Source: Thermincola sp.
GTDB lineage: Bacteria; Bacillota; Thermincolia; Thermincolales; UBA2595
DNA length: 41,225 nt
Assembly: GCA_022735835.1 (NCBI GenBank)
Contig: DYZU01000172.1
Coordinates: forward strand, 1-41,225
Reading direction: 5' to 3'
Shown piece by piece: positions 17,878-27,110 of this stretch; the first letter of the stretch is position 1, and each line of letters begins with the position of its first letter. The notes under the pieces were generated by a model, which had not been told where the DNA came from, did not search any database, and saw nothing but the letters and a program-made list of their open reading frames with translations. The position numbers and the translations under genes are program-made.

Positions 17878-18333
17878 TCAAAGGGACTGGTACAAGGCTA
17901 TATGCGTATATCTGCCGGCTTGTCTGTCTATTCTCATAAACCCTCGCGGTATGGTCATCATATCAAGTTCAAACTGTGACAGTCCTTTGGTTTCGATAAG
18001 AAAATATCCTCCCGGCATTATTTTTTCGGCAATTACTTCCATGACTTCGCAACGTTCGTAATCGGTGATCAGGTTCAGAACAAAAGTGCAAAGCACAATA
18101 GCGGTTTTCAGTTTCAATTTTTTTAACTCTTCAGGCCATAAACAGATCAACCCCGGAACCGAATTAAGCTTGATCCTGTTCGGCAGGTCCACTGCATAAA
18201 CTTTGTATCCCCTGTTATTAAGATACAGTGAATTGCGAAGGTTGCCCGACCCATAATCAAGGACTGTCTTTTTTTCCTGCCTATCAAATAGAGGCATGTA
18301 TTTTTCCAGGCTACGCGCGGGCCTTGCAGGCAT
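17878..18333 (-). CDS. Class I SAM-dependent methyltransferase-like protein
   Basis: KKTVLDYGSGNLRNSLYLNNRGYKVYAVDLP; MPGGYFLIETKG. Confidence 0.75.
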   Translation of the reverse strand: MPARPARSLEKYMPLFDRQEKKTVLDYGSGNLRNSLYLNNRGYKVYAVDLPNRIKLNSVPGLICLWPEELKKLKLKTAIVLCTFVLNLITDYERCEVMEVIAEKIMPGGYFLIETKGLSQFELDMMTIPRGFMRIDRQAGRYTHIALYQSL

Positions 18334-18407
18334 ATGACCACCTGATTTAAAGTATTTGTTCTATTTTGAGACATAATGCGCCGCGGTATGCATATAGATA
18401 GCCTGTC

Positions 18408-20765
18408 TTACCATTTAACCTCAAACACATATGGCTCCTGACCCATTAAAATATCATTGGAAGAGCCCAGGATAAAAACTGCCGAATTTTTTCTTCTGTC
18501 CATGGGTTCAAGAAAGAATACCCCTCTGGACTCCTGATTCGGTTGCAGCAGAATAGCGGAAGGAAAATCCCATCCGTAGTTATTTTTCAACTCCGCGTAT
18601 TCCCGGCTGCCCTGCCTCCCGACCGGGTTGGCCAGCACCACCAGATCATCGGTTTTACCGGTGTTTTTGGAGCGGACATACAAACGGGTCTCCTGTTCGG
18701 CAAATTCCACCTTTTCCAGTTGCACGACTCTGTCGTCCTGGTATACTGTTTTGTTCGGATATATTGTGTACTGGGCAGGGGCCAGTATTGACCAGGGATC
18801 TTCGATTGGTTCAACCTTGTCGGCAATAACAACCGGTGTTTGTTCATTTTCCGGAGTCTTCATCACATTCTGGACGCTGCCGGTTATTTTGATATATGAA
18901 GTAAACTGAAGGGCAAAATGCGGTTGGTTGTAACTGATTATTAAGTTTCTGGTCAGGGACTGCCTGTTGGAACGTACAATCACGCTAAACCGGGTATTGT
19001 TCTCATTTATTTGGACTATTTTGTCCACCCTGGCCACCAGGTTAACCGGCAGCCCCATATATAACCTGGGATCACTGTATAACAGATGAATATTTTCGTT
19101 GGTAAACCCGTATTGTTTGGTCAAGATTGTTTCATTAGACAGTTGCCTAGAATCGCGGTAAGCCTGAAAACCGAGTATTCCCACAAAGATCAGTAAACTC
19201 GTGACCGTAATAGCCGTAAACATTTTACGTTCTGACTTAAAGAAGGGTCTGAGCATGGTCGGAACATAGCGAAGCCATTTTTTGCGCCCCGTTTTCTTGG
19301 ACAAATGACCTGAACTTGACAGCTCCTCGACGGCCCGGAGAAATTCCGCGGCATCCGCAAACCGGTCCCCTGGGTTTTTCTCCAGGGCCTTCAAAATGAC
19401 ATATTCAAGGTCAGGTGATATCTCATTGTTAAGCTGGCCCGGCGGTACCGGGTCTTTATGGGTAATCTGATGAATAATTTCTCCGATATGCTCTCCGTGG
19501 AAAGGCATCTGGCCCGTAACCAGATAGTAGAGCACTATTCCCATGGCAAATATATCTGATTTCTCTGATACGTGGCCGCCTGTGATTTGTTCGGGAGACA
19601 TGGTAGCCGGCGTGCCGGCGCTTGTCCCGTCCAGAGTCAAATCAGTTGAATGGATAAGCTTGGCAATTCCGAAATCGGAAACTTTTACGTCACCGTCACA
19701 GGTCAGAAGAATATTGGATGGTTTAATATCCCGGTGGATCACCTGTTTGCTATGGGCATAAACCAGCGCGGAGCACACATCCCTGATAATTCTAAGGGAA
19801 TCCTTGACCGGTACTCTGCCGCATTCACGCACATACTCTTCCAGGGTCTGTCCTTCCACCAACTCCATAACCAGGTAATATTCGCCTGCTTTCTCATAAT
19901 AATCATACACACCGACAATATTCTCATGCTCCAGGGCTGAAGCAATCTGGGCTTCACGGTAAAAACGGTTCACCGCATTGGGGGAACCCTGGTATTGTAA
20001 AGGAAGTTTCTTGACTGCAACTTCCTGGTCCAACTTGTAGTCAAAACCGCGGTATACTATTCCGAAACTGCCCCGTCCCAGTTCGTCGAAAATCTCGTAG
20101 CGGCTTTCCCCGCCTTCAGTATAGTCCCGCAGCTGTTCCAGTGAAAAATAGGCAGTCTGATCCCTTTGTTCAGCGGGGACAATAATCCCGGCAAACTGCT
20201 CGATTTCCTCCGGGCTGTATGACGCCCCTTCCCTTTTTTCTATAAACTCCACCAGTTCGTCAAATTTTAACACTCTTACCCGGCCGATGAATCCCGGCCT
20301 GGTATAGTCCATCCTGGACAAATCGGCGTCATCGTGGACGAAAACGACGATGGGGTACACTTTCAAATTCACCTTTTTCCCTGTCTCATAGGCCAAACGG
20401 GAACCCAGGTAGGACTTAACTACCTTTCCATACTGATTGACCTGATTCGCCGGGTTTCCTATCTTGACCTTTCGGTTCCTGCCCGAACGCTTTCTTTCCT
20501 GGACCCAGTTTCCCATCATCCCGCCGGTAATCAGCCCTTGCATATTTTTCGTCTCAATTACAAAAATCCCGTTAGGCCCGATAACTATATGGTCAATGTC
20601 AAAAGTACCCCCATGATAGTAAAGGCGCGGTGAGTTCAGAATGACATACTGCTCCGGAAGCTGCCCAGCAAGAAGCTGAGACACCCTTTCCTCGCCAGGC
20701 TGCCCGTATACCCCGGATAATTTTGAGACCTGTTTCAAAAGTTGACCCATCTGCTGACCCACCAA
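18408..20765 (-). CDS. NERD domain - Ser/Thr protein kinase - TM - extracytoplasmic domain fusion
   Basis: NERD: GQPGEERVSQLL...GTFDIDHIVIGPNGIFVIETKN; kinase: GRGSFGIVYRG, VAVKKL, VIHRDIKPSNILL, DFGIAK, MSPEQ; TM MFTAITVTSLLIFVGILGF. Confidence 0.92.
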   Translation of the reverse strand: MVGQQMGQLLKQVSKLSGVYGQPGEERVSQLLAGQLPEQYVILNSPRLYYHGGTFDIDHIVIGPNGIFVIETKNMQGLITGGMMGNWVQERKRSGRNRKVKIGNPANQVNQYGKVVKSYLGSRLAYETGKKVNLKVYPIVVFVHDDADLSRMDYTRPGFIGRVRVLKFDELVEFIEKREGASYSPEEIEQFAGIIVPAEQRDQTAYFSLEQLRDYTEGGESRYEIFDELGRGSFGIVYRGFDYKLDQEVAVKKLPLQYQGSPNAVNRFYREAQIASALEHENIVGVYDYYEKAGEYYLVMELVEGQTLEEYVRECGRVPVKDSLRIIRDVCSALVYAHSKQVIHRDIKPSNILLTCDGDVKVSDFGIAKLIHSTDLTLDGTSAGTPATMSPEQITGGHVSEKSDIFAMGIVLYYLVTGQMPFHGEHIGEIIHQITHKDPVPPGQLNNEISPDLEYVILKALEKNPGDRFADAAEFLRAVEELSSSGHLSKKTGRKKWLRYVPTMLRPFFKSERKMFTAITVTSLLIFVGILGFQAYRDSRQLSNETILTKQYGFTNENIHLLYSDPRLYMGLPVNLVARVDKIVQINENNTRFSVIVRSNRQSLTRNLIISYNQPHFALQFTSYIKITGSVQNVMKTPENEQTPVVIADKVEPIEDPWSILAPAQYTIYPNKTVYQDDRVVQLEKVEFAEQETRLYVRSKNTGKTDDLVVLANPVGRQGSREYAELKNNYGWDFPSAILLQPNQESRGVFFLEPMDRRKNSAVFILGSSNDILMGQEPYVFEVKW

Positions 20766-20861
20766 TACTCAGTATAATTAACCAGGTACAATTATCACGC
20801 CTTAAACTTTTTATTTTTTCTACATTCTCGTATATAAATCCTTCTTGATATTATTTCCATA

Positions 20862-20890
20862 TTGACATTACGGCCATTTTCAGGTATATT
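20862..20890 (+). promoter_or_regulatory. tRNA-Arg promoter
   Basis: TTGACA (20862-20867) - 17 nt - TATATT (20885-20890), 26 nt before the tRNA. Confidence 0.75.
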
Positions 20891-20915
20891 AATTATTGTT
20901 CATTTACAAGAATAA

Positions 20916-20990
20916 GCGCCCGTAGCTCAGTGGATAGAGCACAGGTCTCCGGAACCTGGAGCGTAGGTTCGATTCCTACCGGGCGCACCA
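20916..20990 (+). tRNA. tRNA-Arg, anticodon CCG, CCA encoded
   Basis: GCGCCCG...CGGGCGC acceptor stem; CAGGT-CTCCGGA-ACCTG anticodon arm; GTAGG-TTCGATT-CCTAC T-arm; 3' ACCA. Confidence 0.95.
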
Positions 20991-21020
20991 TTGTTAAAAA
21001 TTGAATTATTAAAAATTTAA

Positions 21021-21040
21021 GCACCAGGCGGTGCTTTTTG
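21021..21040 (+). terminator. Terminator of tRNA-Arg
   Basis: GCACC-AGGC-GGTGC-TTTTTG. Confidence 0.75.
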
Positions 21041-21054
21041 TTTTTACTGCCGAT

Positions 21055-21195
21055 TTACTGTTCACTTTCCCATTGCTCTCCGACGGGCAGGGTTTCCGTG
21101 TAACATCCTTGGTTCTCAATGTTATCCGGATCACCACTGTTAATTGATTCCAGACCAATTTCCTCAAGAATTTTATTGATAAGGTCCTTGGACAA
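21055..21195 (-). CDS. Small acidic protein, 46 aa (TTG start; not in the ORF track)
   Basis: GGGAGGAGGT ribosome-binding site then (M)SKDLINKILEEIGLESINSGDPDNIENQGCYTETLPVGEQWESEQ*. Confidence 0.5.
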   Translation of the reverse strand: MSKDLINKILEEIGLESINSGDPDNIENQGCYTETLPVGEQWESEQ

Positions 21196-21361
21196 ATAAA
21201 ATACCTCCTCCCGTTTATCGAATCAATACAAAATATAATATGACAAACGGGAGAAAAAAATGAGTTGTCCGGTGTACTTTTTTTCCCAACATTATAAACA
21301 CCTGCTCTTGATTTGAATAGAATATAACATCATCTTCATCTGCATCGAAGGAGGTTCCAAA

Positions 21362-21667
21362 ATGCTGATAGCAATAAGCAAAATCAAGGTCCGCAGCGGG
21401 CATTTAGGAAAAGTGATGCCCCTGCTCAGGGATAATGCCCATCTGGGTACGAGCCAAAAAGGGTGCCTGGAAAGCTACCTGGCCCGTAATGTCGATAACA
21501 ACGACGAAATTTTAATATATACACTGTGGCAGTCCCAGCAAGACTACGAAGAAGCGCTGGAAAAAGTAAAAAAAGACCCCCGGTTTACGAAAGCGGCGCT
21601 GCAGCTGCTTCCTCATCTGGCCCATGAACCGCAAATACATTCCTATACGGTTGTACCTATGAATTGA
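21362..21667 (+). CDS. Antibiotic biosynthesis monooxygenase (ABM/YgiN) domain protein
   Basis: MLIAISKIKVRSGH...GCLESYLARNVDNNDEILIYTLWQSQQDYEEAL; GGAGG ribosome-binding site. Confidence 0.8.
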   Translation: MLIAISKIKVRSGHLGKVMPLLRDNAHLGTSQKGCLESYLARNVDNNDEILIYTLWQSQQDYEEALEKVKKDPRFTKAALQLLPHLAHEPQIHSYTVVPMN

Positions 21668-22361
21668 TATTCTCTGTCTTCTGAGCCGCGTCATGCTTAC
21701 AAAACTCGCGGACCGGGCATTCTCCGCACCTGGTCTTCCTGTTGCCGCAATACTTGTTGCCAACCCCCACTATCAAAGCATGGAATTCGTTGTACAACCG
21801 GGTATCTGGCGGCAAGTTATCCATAAAATATCTCTGCATTTGGTCATAAGTGGCTTCTTCGGCAAAACACCCCAGCCTGGAAAAAATTCTTCTGGTGTAT
21901 GCATCTACCACAAATATTGGTTTTTCTGCCGCATATAATATGATGCTGTCAGCGGTTTCGGGGCCGATTCCATAGATGGCCAGCAGCTCTTTCCTGAGCT
22001 CCGGCAGGTCTTTGGCCAACATTTCCTGCAGATTACCGCGATACTTTTCGGTGACATGAGTTACAAAAGACTTGAGTTTTTTGGCCTTCATCCTGTAATA
22101 CATGGTCGGCACAATACATTTTTCGATTTCTTCCCGGGGACAGTTATACATACTGGGCAGATCACATAACCCTTTATCTTTCAGGTTGTCAATGGCCTTT
22201 ACAACGTTCTTCCAGGCAACGCTCTGGGTCAGAATCGCCCCCACACAAATTTCGAAGACAGTTTCACCGGGCCACCAACCCCTGGAACCAAAATGTTCAT
22301 ACATTTTGTTGTAAATATTCATTAATTTATCCCTGGTTTTTCTTCTGGATCCCCTATCCAT
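21657..22361 (-). CDS. Endonuclease III-like HhH-GPD DNA repair protein
   Basis: LLAIYGIGPETADSIILYAAEKPIFVVDAYTRRIFSRLG; C-terminal CGNRKTRCGECPVREFC iron-sulfur motif. Confidence 0.9.
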   Translation of the reverse strand: MDRGSRRKTRDKLMNIYNKMYEHFGSRGWWPGETVFEICVGAILTQSVAWKNVVKAIDNLKDKGLCDLPSMYNCPREEIEKCIVPTMYYRMKAKKLKSFVTHVTEKYRGNLQEMLAKDLPELRKELLAIYGIGPETADSIILYAAEKPIFVVDAYTRRIFSRLGCFAEEATYDQMQRYFMDNLPPDTRLYNEFHALIVGVGNKYCGNRKTRCGECPVREFCKHDAAQKTENINS

Positions 22362-22394
22362 ATAAGCTTCTCCTCTCTGCTCTTATAACTGAAG

Positions 22395-22425
22395 AACACA
22401 GGACTGACTAAGTCAGTCCTGTGTT
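22395..22425. repeat. Perfect 14-bp inverted repeat overlapping the 3' end of ORF 22413..22709
   Basis: AACACAGGACTGAC-TAA-GTCAGTCCTGTGTT. Confidence 0.7.
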
Positions 22426-22709
22426 ATTTCAAATTTTGCCCATCTCCTTTTATCATGTTCCGTATTCCGGCCTTCCCAATCACTGCAGGCCGTGATCTTT
22501 TGACGTTGATAACCGGTAAAACGGCACCGGCCGTTTCTCCTTTTTTTGCACTTCTCGCATATCTTGCCGCCCTGCTCATTTTTTCCTTTTAAAATATATT
22601 CATCAAACCGTTTTTCACATGCCGGACAAAGCCATTTTTTGGCCCTGGGGCTAACTGCGGCGGTAGTATGGGTCGGCCTTTTGCATACGGCACATCTTTT
22701 AACAGGCAT
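22413..22709 (-). CDS. Hypothetical Cys-rich (zinc-binding) protein
   Basis: CAVCKRP...CPACEKRFDEY...CEKCKKRRNGRCRFTGYQ. Confidence 0.65.
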   Translation of the reverse strand: MPVKRCAVCKRPTHTTAAVSPRAKKWLCPACEKRFDEYILKGKNEQGGKICEKCKKRRNGRCRFTGYQRQKITACSDWEGRNTEHDKRRWAKFEITQD

Positions 22710-22769
22710 GGCACTCTCCCGTGTTTTTAATATATGTTTATCTTCGCTATTGATTTGTCTTTTTCCTTC

Positions 22770-23444
22770 TTAATGCTGTTTTCCCTGGAACGATACCCTT
22801 CCCCTGGTTTTTTTCACAATCAGGTACGGCCCAATAACCAGCAAAGTCACCACAACCAGTCCCAGCATGTAGTTTTTACTGTGGACTAAACTGTATCCCA
22901 ATATTGTATACCCGATAATGAACGGCAGTTTCCCCAAAGCCGATGCCAGTAAAAACCAGAGGTAATTTATCCTGCTTGCTCCCGCTGCAATGTTGACCAG
23001 GGGCGCCGGGAAATAGGGCAACAGCCTCAGAGCCAAAATGACCCAGAAACCACGGGTTCCTTTCATTTTTTCAATGTAACGCAGGATATTTCCTTTATTT
23101 TTATACCTTACTCCCTCGTAACCCAACCTCCTGGAGGCAAGGAAGGTCAGTGACGCTCCGGCGAGGGTTCCGACCCATGTAATGATTACCCCTTTGAAAA
23201 AACCGAAAAGAACTCCGTTGGCGCTGGAGATGATTAGAAAAGGAACGGCAGGAACCACCGCCTGAATGACAGTTATGAGAAAGGCCGATACCGGCATAAC
23301 TGCGCCAAAGGATTCGGCGTACCGGACAAACCCTGCTACCGTAGAAATTTCCTCAAGTTTAAAAGGTCTGTACAAATAAAAACCGGCCAGGGTGAGGATT
23401 AAAAGCAGCAGGATTATTAACAACTCTTTATTGTTCCGCTTCAC
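22770..23444 (-). CDS. TVP38/TMEM64 family membrane protein
   Basis: ANGVLFGFFKGVIITWVGTLAGASLTFLASRRLG...LRLLPYFPAPLVNIAAGASRINYLWF. Confidence 0.88.
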   Translation of the reverse strand: MKRNNKELLIILLLLILTLAGFYLYRPFKLEEISTVAGFVRYAESFGAVMPVSAFLITVIQAVVPAVPFLIISSANGVLFGFFKGVIITWVGTLAGASLTFLASRRLGYEGVRYKNKGNILRYIEKMKGTRGFWVILALRLLPYFPAPLVNIAAGASRINYLWFLLASALGKLPFIIGYTILGYSLVHSKNYMLGLVVVTLLVIGPYLIVKKTRGRVSFQGKQH

Positions 23445-23587
23445 TGGGTATCCACCTTTTTCTTTTTAGGTTTATAGAATTCGCAGGCACATTCTATCTC
23501 GCCAAGTCTGTCGCTTCCGATCACGTTTAGCGTGCATTCCCCGTCAGCGGCATGAACACAATTGGCAAAACACGGCAAACTGGTCAT
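23441..23587 (-). CDS. Small Cys-rich protein (DUF1540-like)
   Basis: MTSLPCFANCVHAADGECTLNVIGSDRLGEIECACEFYKPKKKKVDTQ; GAGGAGGTGG ribosome-binding site favours start 23587. Confidence 0.65.
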   Translation of the reverse strand: MTSLPCFANCVHAADGECTLNVIGSDRLGEIECACEFYKPKKKKVDTQ

Positions 23588-23639
23588 CCTTCCCACCTCC
23601 TCAAGGTTAATCTCCCCCAAAGAGGTGGAAAATATTAGT

Positions 23640-24158
23640 CTATTCTTTTTCAGCCTTAATGTTATCTTCCGCAGGTTCCGGCAGGGGAAGGAATTCCTCC
23701 TCATTGTACGGAGGTTCATAGATGTATGACAGTAAACCGGTTAATAAAACGAGAATGATGAAAACAAGCCATACTTTTTTGTCTACAACGCCGAGGATGA
23801 TATTTTCCTTCAATAACTGTAAAGGCACGGCTGCCCATGTACGGAGATCCAAACCGAAGCTGTACAGAAAAACTGTTAAAAAAACGACAGCCCACAGAAT
23901 GAGCATTTTGAATTTGGGGTAATCAAACCGGTAACCCTTACTGGGCAGGGCGCTGGACATGTTCAAGAAAATAAACTTGGCCACCCCTTTGACGATTCCG
24001 GCAACAACCCCGACAGGTATTAAGAGAGCCACGACCCGGTGAGTGGTTGGGTTCAGTTTTGCCATGAGTACAGCGCCGCTCATCCCTACAATAAATCCTA
24101 TAAACATGTCTCTGGTTGCAACAACCAAGGCCCAAACCGTCAGGTCAAGTTTTTTCAT
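23640..24158 (-). CDS. Hypothetical multi-pass membrane protein
   Basis: Hydrophobic segments; start overlaps the end of the upstream LysR gene. Confidence 0.65.
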   Translation of the reverse strand: MKKLDLTVWALVVATRDMFIGFIVGMSGAVLMAKLNPTTHRVVALLIPVGVVAGIVKGVAKFIFLNMSSALPSKGYRFDYPKFKMLILWAVVFLTVFLYSFGLDLRTWAAVPLQLLKENIILGVVDKKVWLVFIILVLLTGLLSYIYEPPYNEEEFLPLPEPAEDNIKAEKE

Positions 24159-25077
24159 TAATCATTCTCCGTTTCATTTCAGCCGCGTAAGTTTTTTTCT
24201 GAATTTCCAGGTGTTTCAAGAAAGCCTTGCAGGCATAACTCTGATATTTGTTCTTGTTATAGGCCAAATAAAGCGGACGCTCAAAGGCGGCCTGTCTAAT
24301 CTTAACTTCACGGATTTTCCCAAGTTTTAAGGCGTCCTGGGCAGCCAGCCTGGACACCACGCTCAGGCCCAGCCCGCTTTCCACAGCAGTAATGATGGCC
24401 CTGGTGCTCCCCAGTTCCATGACCACCCGCATTTTTTTGGTGTCAATATTGTGTTTTTTCAGCTTTTGCAAAAAAACCATGCGCGTACCTGAATCCGGTT
24501 CTCTTAGAATTAAATCCGTTTCAACCAGCTCGTCAAGAGACATTTCATTCTTTTGGGATCCGGGGCCGCCGATTACAATCAATTCGTCATTGAAGAATTC
24601 CTCCAGGTGCAGGGCCTCGTTTTTAACAGGAGCTCCCATAATCCCGATATCCGCGGTCCTCATCAAAAGCTGTTCGGCCACCATCCCGGTATCGGAAATC
24701 TTGAGGCTGAGTTCTATTCCCGGGAACGCGGTTTTAAAGTCTCCGATAATTTTCGGCAGTATGTATTCACCGGGAATGGTGCTGGCCGCAAGGCACAACC
24801 TGCCCCTGCGGACTCCTTTCAACTCGTCTATGGCTTCCGTGAATCCTTCAAACAGAGACAGTATTTTGCGGGCTTCCTCCAAAAACATGTCACCCGCTTC
24901 GGTCAGGACAATTGATTTGTCAGTTCTTTCCATGAGCCGGATGTCAAGCCGTTCTTCCAGCGCCTTGATCTGAGCGCTTACAGCCGGTTGAGTCATATAA
25001 AGGATTTTGGCCGCTCTGGTAAAGCTCCTGTTCTCAGCAACTGCAACAAAGGCTTTCAGTTGACGTAAATTAATCAT
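24145..25077 (-). CDS. LysR-family transcriptional regulator (possibly the selenium-metabolism-associated LysR subgroup)
   Basis: INLRQLKAFVAVAENRSFTRAAKILYMTQPAVSAQIKALEERLDIRLMER wHTH; substrate-binding domain LCLAASTIPGEYILPKIIGDF. Confidence 0.9.
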   Translation of the reverse strand: MINLRQLKAFVAVAENRSFTRAAKILYMTQPAVSAQIKALEERLDIRLMERTDKSIVLTEAGDMFLEEARKILSLFEGFTEAIDELKGVRRGRLCLAASTIPGEYILPKIIGDFKTAFPGIELSLKISDTGMVAEQLLMRTADIGIMGAPVKNEALHLEEFFNDELIVIGGPGSQKNEMSLDELVETDLILREPDSGTRMVFLQKLKKHNIDTKKMRVVMELGSTRAIITAVESGLGLSVVSRLAAQDALKLGKIREVKIRQAAFERPLYLAYNKNKYQSYACKAFLKHLEIQKKTYAAEMKRRMINEKT

Positions 25078-25118
25078 ATGTGGCGCCCCGCTTCAGTCCA
25101 TAATGTTTGTTTATTTCT

Positions 25119-25640
25119 TTAATAAAGATTTTTTTCCTGCCTCCTGATAAAAAGTTTCTTCCTGGCGAGAATTTTTCTCTGCATATAAACTTTTTTGATC
25201 TTTAAATACTGGTCATATTCTTTTATTATATCGATTCCTTCCCTGGTGGTCGGCATTTGAAAGGAATTATAGAGCGCCCTGATAATCTTTACCGGTACCC
25301 GGCGTTCTCTCCGGGCATTTCTTTGCTCTGCCGTCTCGAGGGGGCAATTAATCCAGTGCAGGACCACCCTGGCTTTGTATTTGCCGGCCAGCGCCGTAAA
25401 CCTGCTGCGTTTGGCGACAGTGAGGTTGGTTGCGTCAAAAACCACGTTTTCTCCCAAATTCAGCAGGTAGCCGGCAATTTGTTCAGCCAATTGAAATACC
25501 AGTCGGTCATGGACCACCACGGACTCATCATGCCATAAAAACTTGCGAATCCTGTCAGTGGATATGTAATAACCGGGTAAACGTCCTGCCAGGGTAGATT
25601 TGCCGCTTCCGGGGATTCCGCACATTATATGCAGAAACAT
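25119..25640 (-). CDS. AAA/polynucleotide-kinase-like P-loop kinase
   Basis: MCGIPGSGKSTLAGRLPGYYISTDRIRKFL...NVVFDATNLTVAKRSRF. Confidence 0.75.
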   Translation of the reverse strand: MFLHIMCGIPGSGKSTLAGRLPGYYISTDRIRKFLWHDESVVVHDRLVFQLAEQIAGYLLNLGENVVFDATNLTVAKRSRFTALAGKYKARVVLHWINCPLETAEQRNARRERRVPVKIIRALYNSFQMPTTREGIDIIKEYDQYLKIKKVYMQRKILARKKLFIRRQEKNLY

Positions 25641-25737
25641 TTAGAAAAACACCGTCCTGGAGGGTAATTTTTAAACCTACAGGATAGAATATGCAATTCT
25701 TGGGCAAATTAATAATAGTTAAAAAGGAGGGCAATTA

Positions 25738-26202
25738 ATGAAAGACACTCTCGCAGCCGGTACCCTTGCCGGAATTGTCGGCGCCATTGTTCTGGATGTT
25801 GTGACTTATCTGGCCCTGCTGCTTGGTATTAAGACAAGCACCCCCTGGGATGTGGCGGCCCTGGTTTTTCTTAGGCCCCAGTACCTGGGAACAATCTCCG
25901 GTTACATTATCGGGATTGTCGGTAGCCTGGCCCTGGGAATAGCTGCGGGGATTATGACTTCCGTGGTGATAAAAATTACCGGAAGCGATTATGCGTGGTT
26001 AAAAGGAGTAATTGTGGCAGAAGCGGTTGGCTTTGCCACTCTCGGGTTTTTTGCTCCCCTGGTCAAAATTGCCGGTTTTCTGAAAAACCAGCCTGTCACC
26101 AATATCTTTGCCATGGTGAACCTTTTTATATTTGGCCTGGTAACCGGATATTTTATTAAAAGATACGGAAAATTTGCCGGTATAAACACTCAGCGGGGAT
26201 AA
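25738..26202 (+). CDS. Hypothetical membrane protein
   Basis: AAAGGAGG ribosome-binding site, four or so hydrophobic segments. Confidence 0.7.
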   Translation: MKDTLAAGTLAGIVGAIVLDVVTYLALLLGIKTSTPWDVAALVFLRPQYLGTISGYIIGIVGSLALGIAAGIMTSVVIKITGSDYAWLKGVIVAEAVGFATLGFFAPLVKIAGFLKNQPVTNIFAMVNLFIFGLVTGYFIKRYGKFAGINTQRG

Positions 26203-26226
26203 AATGTTGAAACATTTAACCCCGCT
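26192..26226. terminator. Long hairpin between convergent genes (likely bidirectional terminator)
   Basis: AGCGGGG-ATA-AAATGTT-GA-AACATTT-A-CCCCGCT, two nested stems. Confidence 0.55.
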
Positions 26227-27032
26227 TACATTTGCCTATTTACTGCCAAAGCCTTTTTCAGGAAGCGCCGGCAAACCTGAATTACTTCATTCCGGTTACC
26301 GGTGGTGATGAACTTAACTTCAGGGGGTTTTGGCTCTTTGCTTCCCGGTGCTAAAAGACCGTATGATTCCAAAGTATTTATGAGATGCCTGGCAGTCCCC
26401 GCGTTACCGTCGACTATCTTTACATGGGGACCCGCAGTATCGGAGATCTCTTTTCTAATAAAGCTGTAATGGGTACACCCGAGCACTACCGCGGATATCT
26501 TCGATTTCTCCAGATTGCCAAATGCCTGTTTGAGATACTCACTTATCCGGCCGGTCCCGGCTTCGGATTCGATCAGTTCCACAAGACCCGGGCAGGGCAG
26601 GGGAATTATTGACGCCTCGTGATTGTATCTGCTGTAAAGGGCATTGAATTTCTCTTCCTGCAGGGTCAAAGGAGTTGCCATTACAACGATTATCCCGCTT
26701 TTCCCTATTTCCACGGCGGGTTTTAAAGCCGGTTCCATGCCAATTACCGGAAAAGCATATTGTTTCCTGAGATCGTTGACGGCGGCACTGGTAGCGGTAT
26801 TACAGGCCACCACCAAAGCCTTAATGCCCTCAGAAAAAAGGATTTTAGCTGCGTTTAACGACAACTCCCTTACATGTTGGCAACTTTTGGTGCCGTAAGG
26901 GGCATTAGCCGAATCAGCCAAATAGATATATTTTTCTCCCGGCAGATACTTGATTATTTCTGTCAAAACACTGATGCCGCCGATTCCCGAATCAAATACC
27001 CCGATGGGCAAGATATTATGATTATTAACCAT
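26226..27032 (-). CDS. murI: Glutamate racemase
   Basis: IGVFDSGIGGISVLTEI; LVVACNTATSAA; VLGCTHYSFI. Confidence 0.95.
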   Translation of the reverse strand: MVNNHNILPIGVFDSGIGGISVLTEIIKYLPGEKYIYLADSANAPYGTKSCQHVRELSLNAAKILFSEGIKALVVACNTATSAAVNDLRKQYAFPVIGMEPALKPAVEIGKSGIIVVMATPLTLQEEKFNALYSRYNHEASIIPLPCPGLVELIESEAGTGRISEYLKQAFGNLEKSKISAVVLGCTHYSFIRKEISDTAGPHVKIVDGNAGTARHLINTLESYGLLAPGSKEPKPPEVKFITTGNRNEVIQVCRRFLKKALAVNRQM

Positions 27033-27110
27033 TTCTTTTCTCCCGGCTGTTTTCTTTAACCTCCCTAAGATCCAAAGTATATATTTTCTACCGTGGGCTT
27101 TTAATTCCTC

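Noticed and set aside
18543-18791. Plus-strand ORFs across the kinase gene
   Set aside because: Shadow ORFs antisense to the NERD-kinase coding frame.
25119-25640. Zeta-type toxin
   Set aside because: The P-loop kinase fold could suggest it, but there is no adjacent antitoxin and the motifs fit a T4-PNK-like kinase better.
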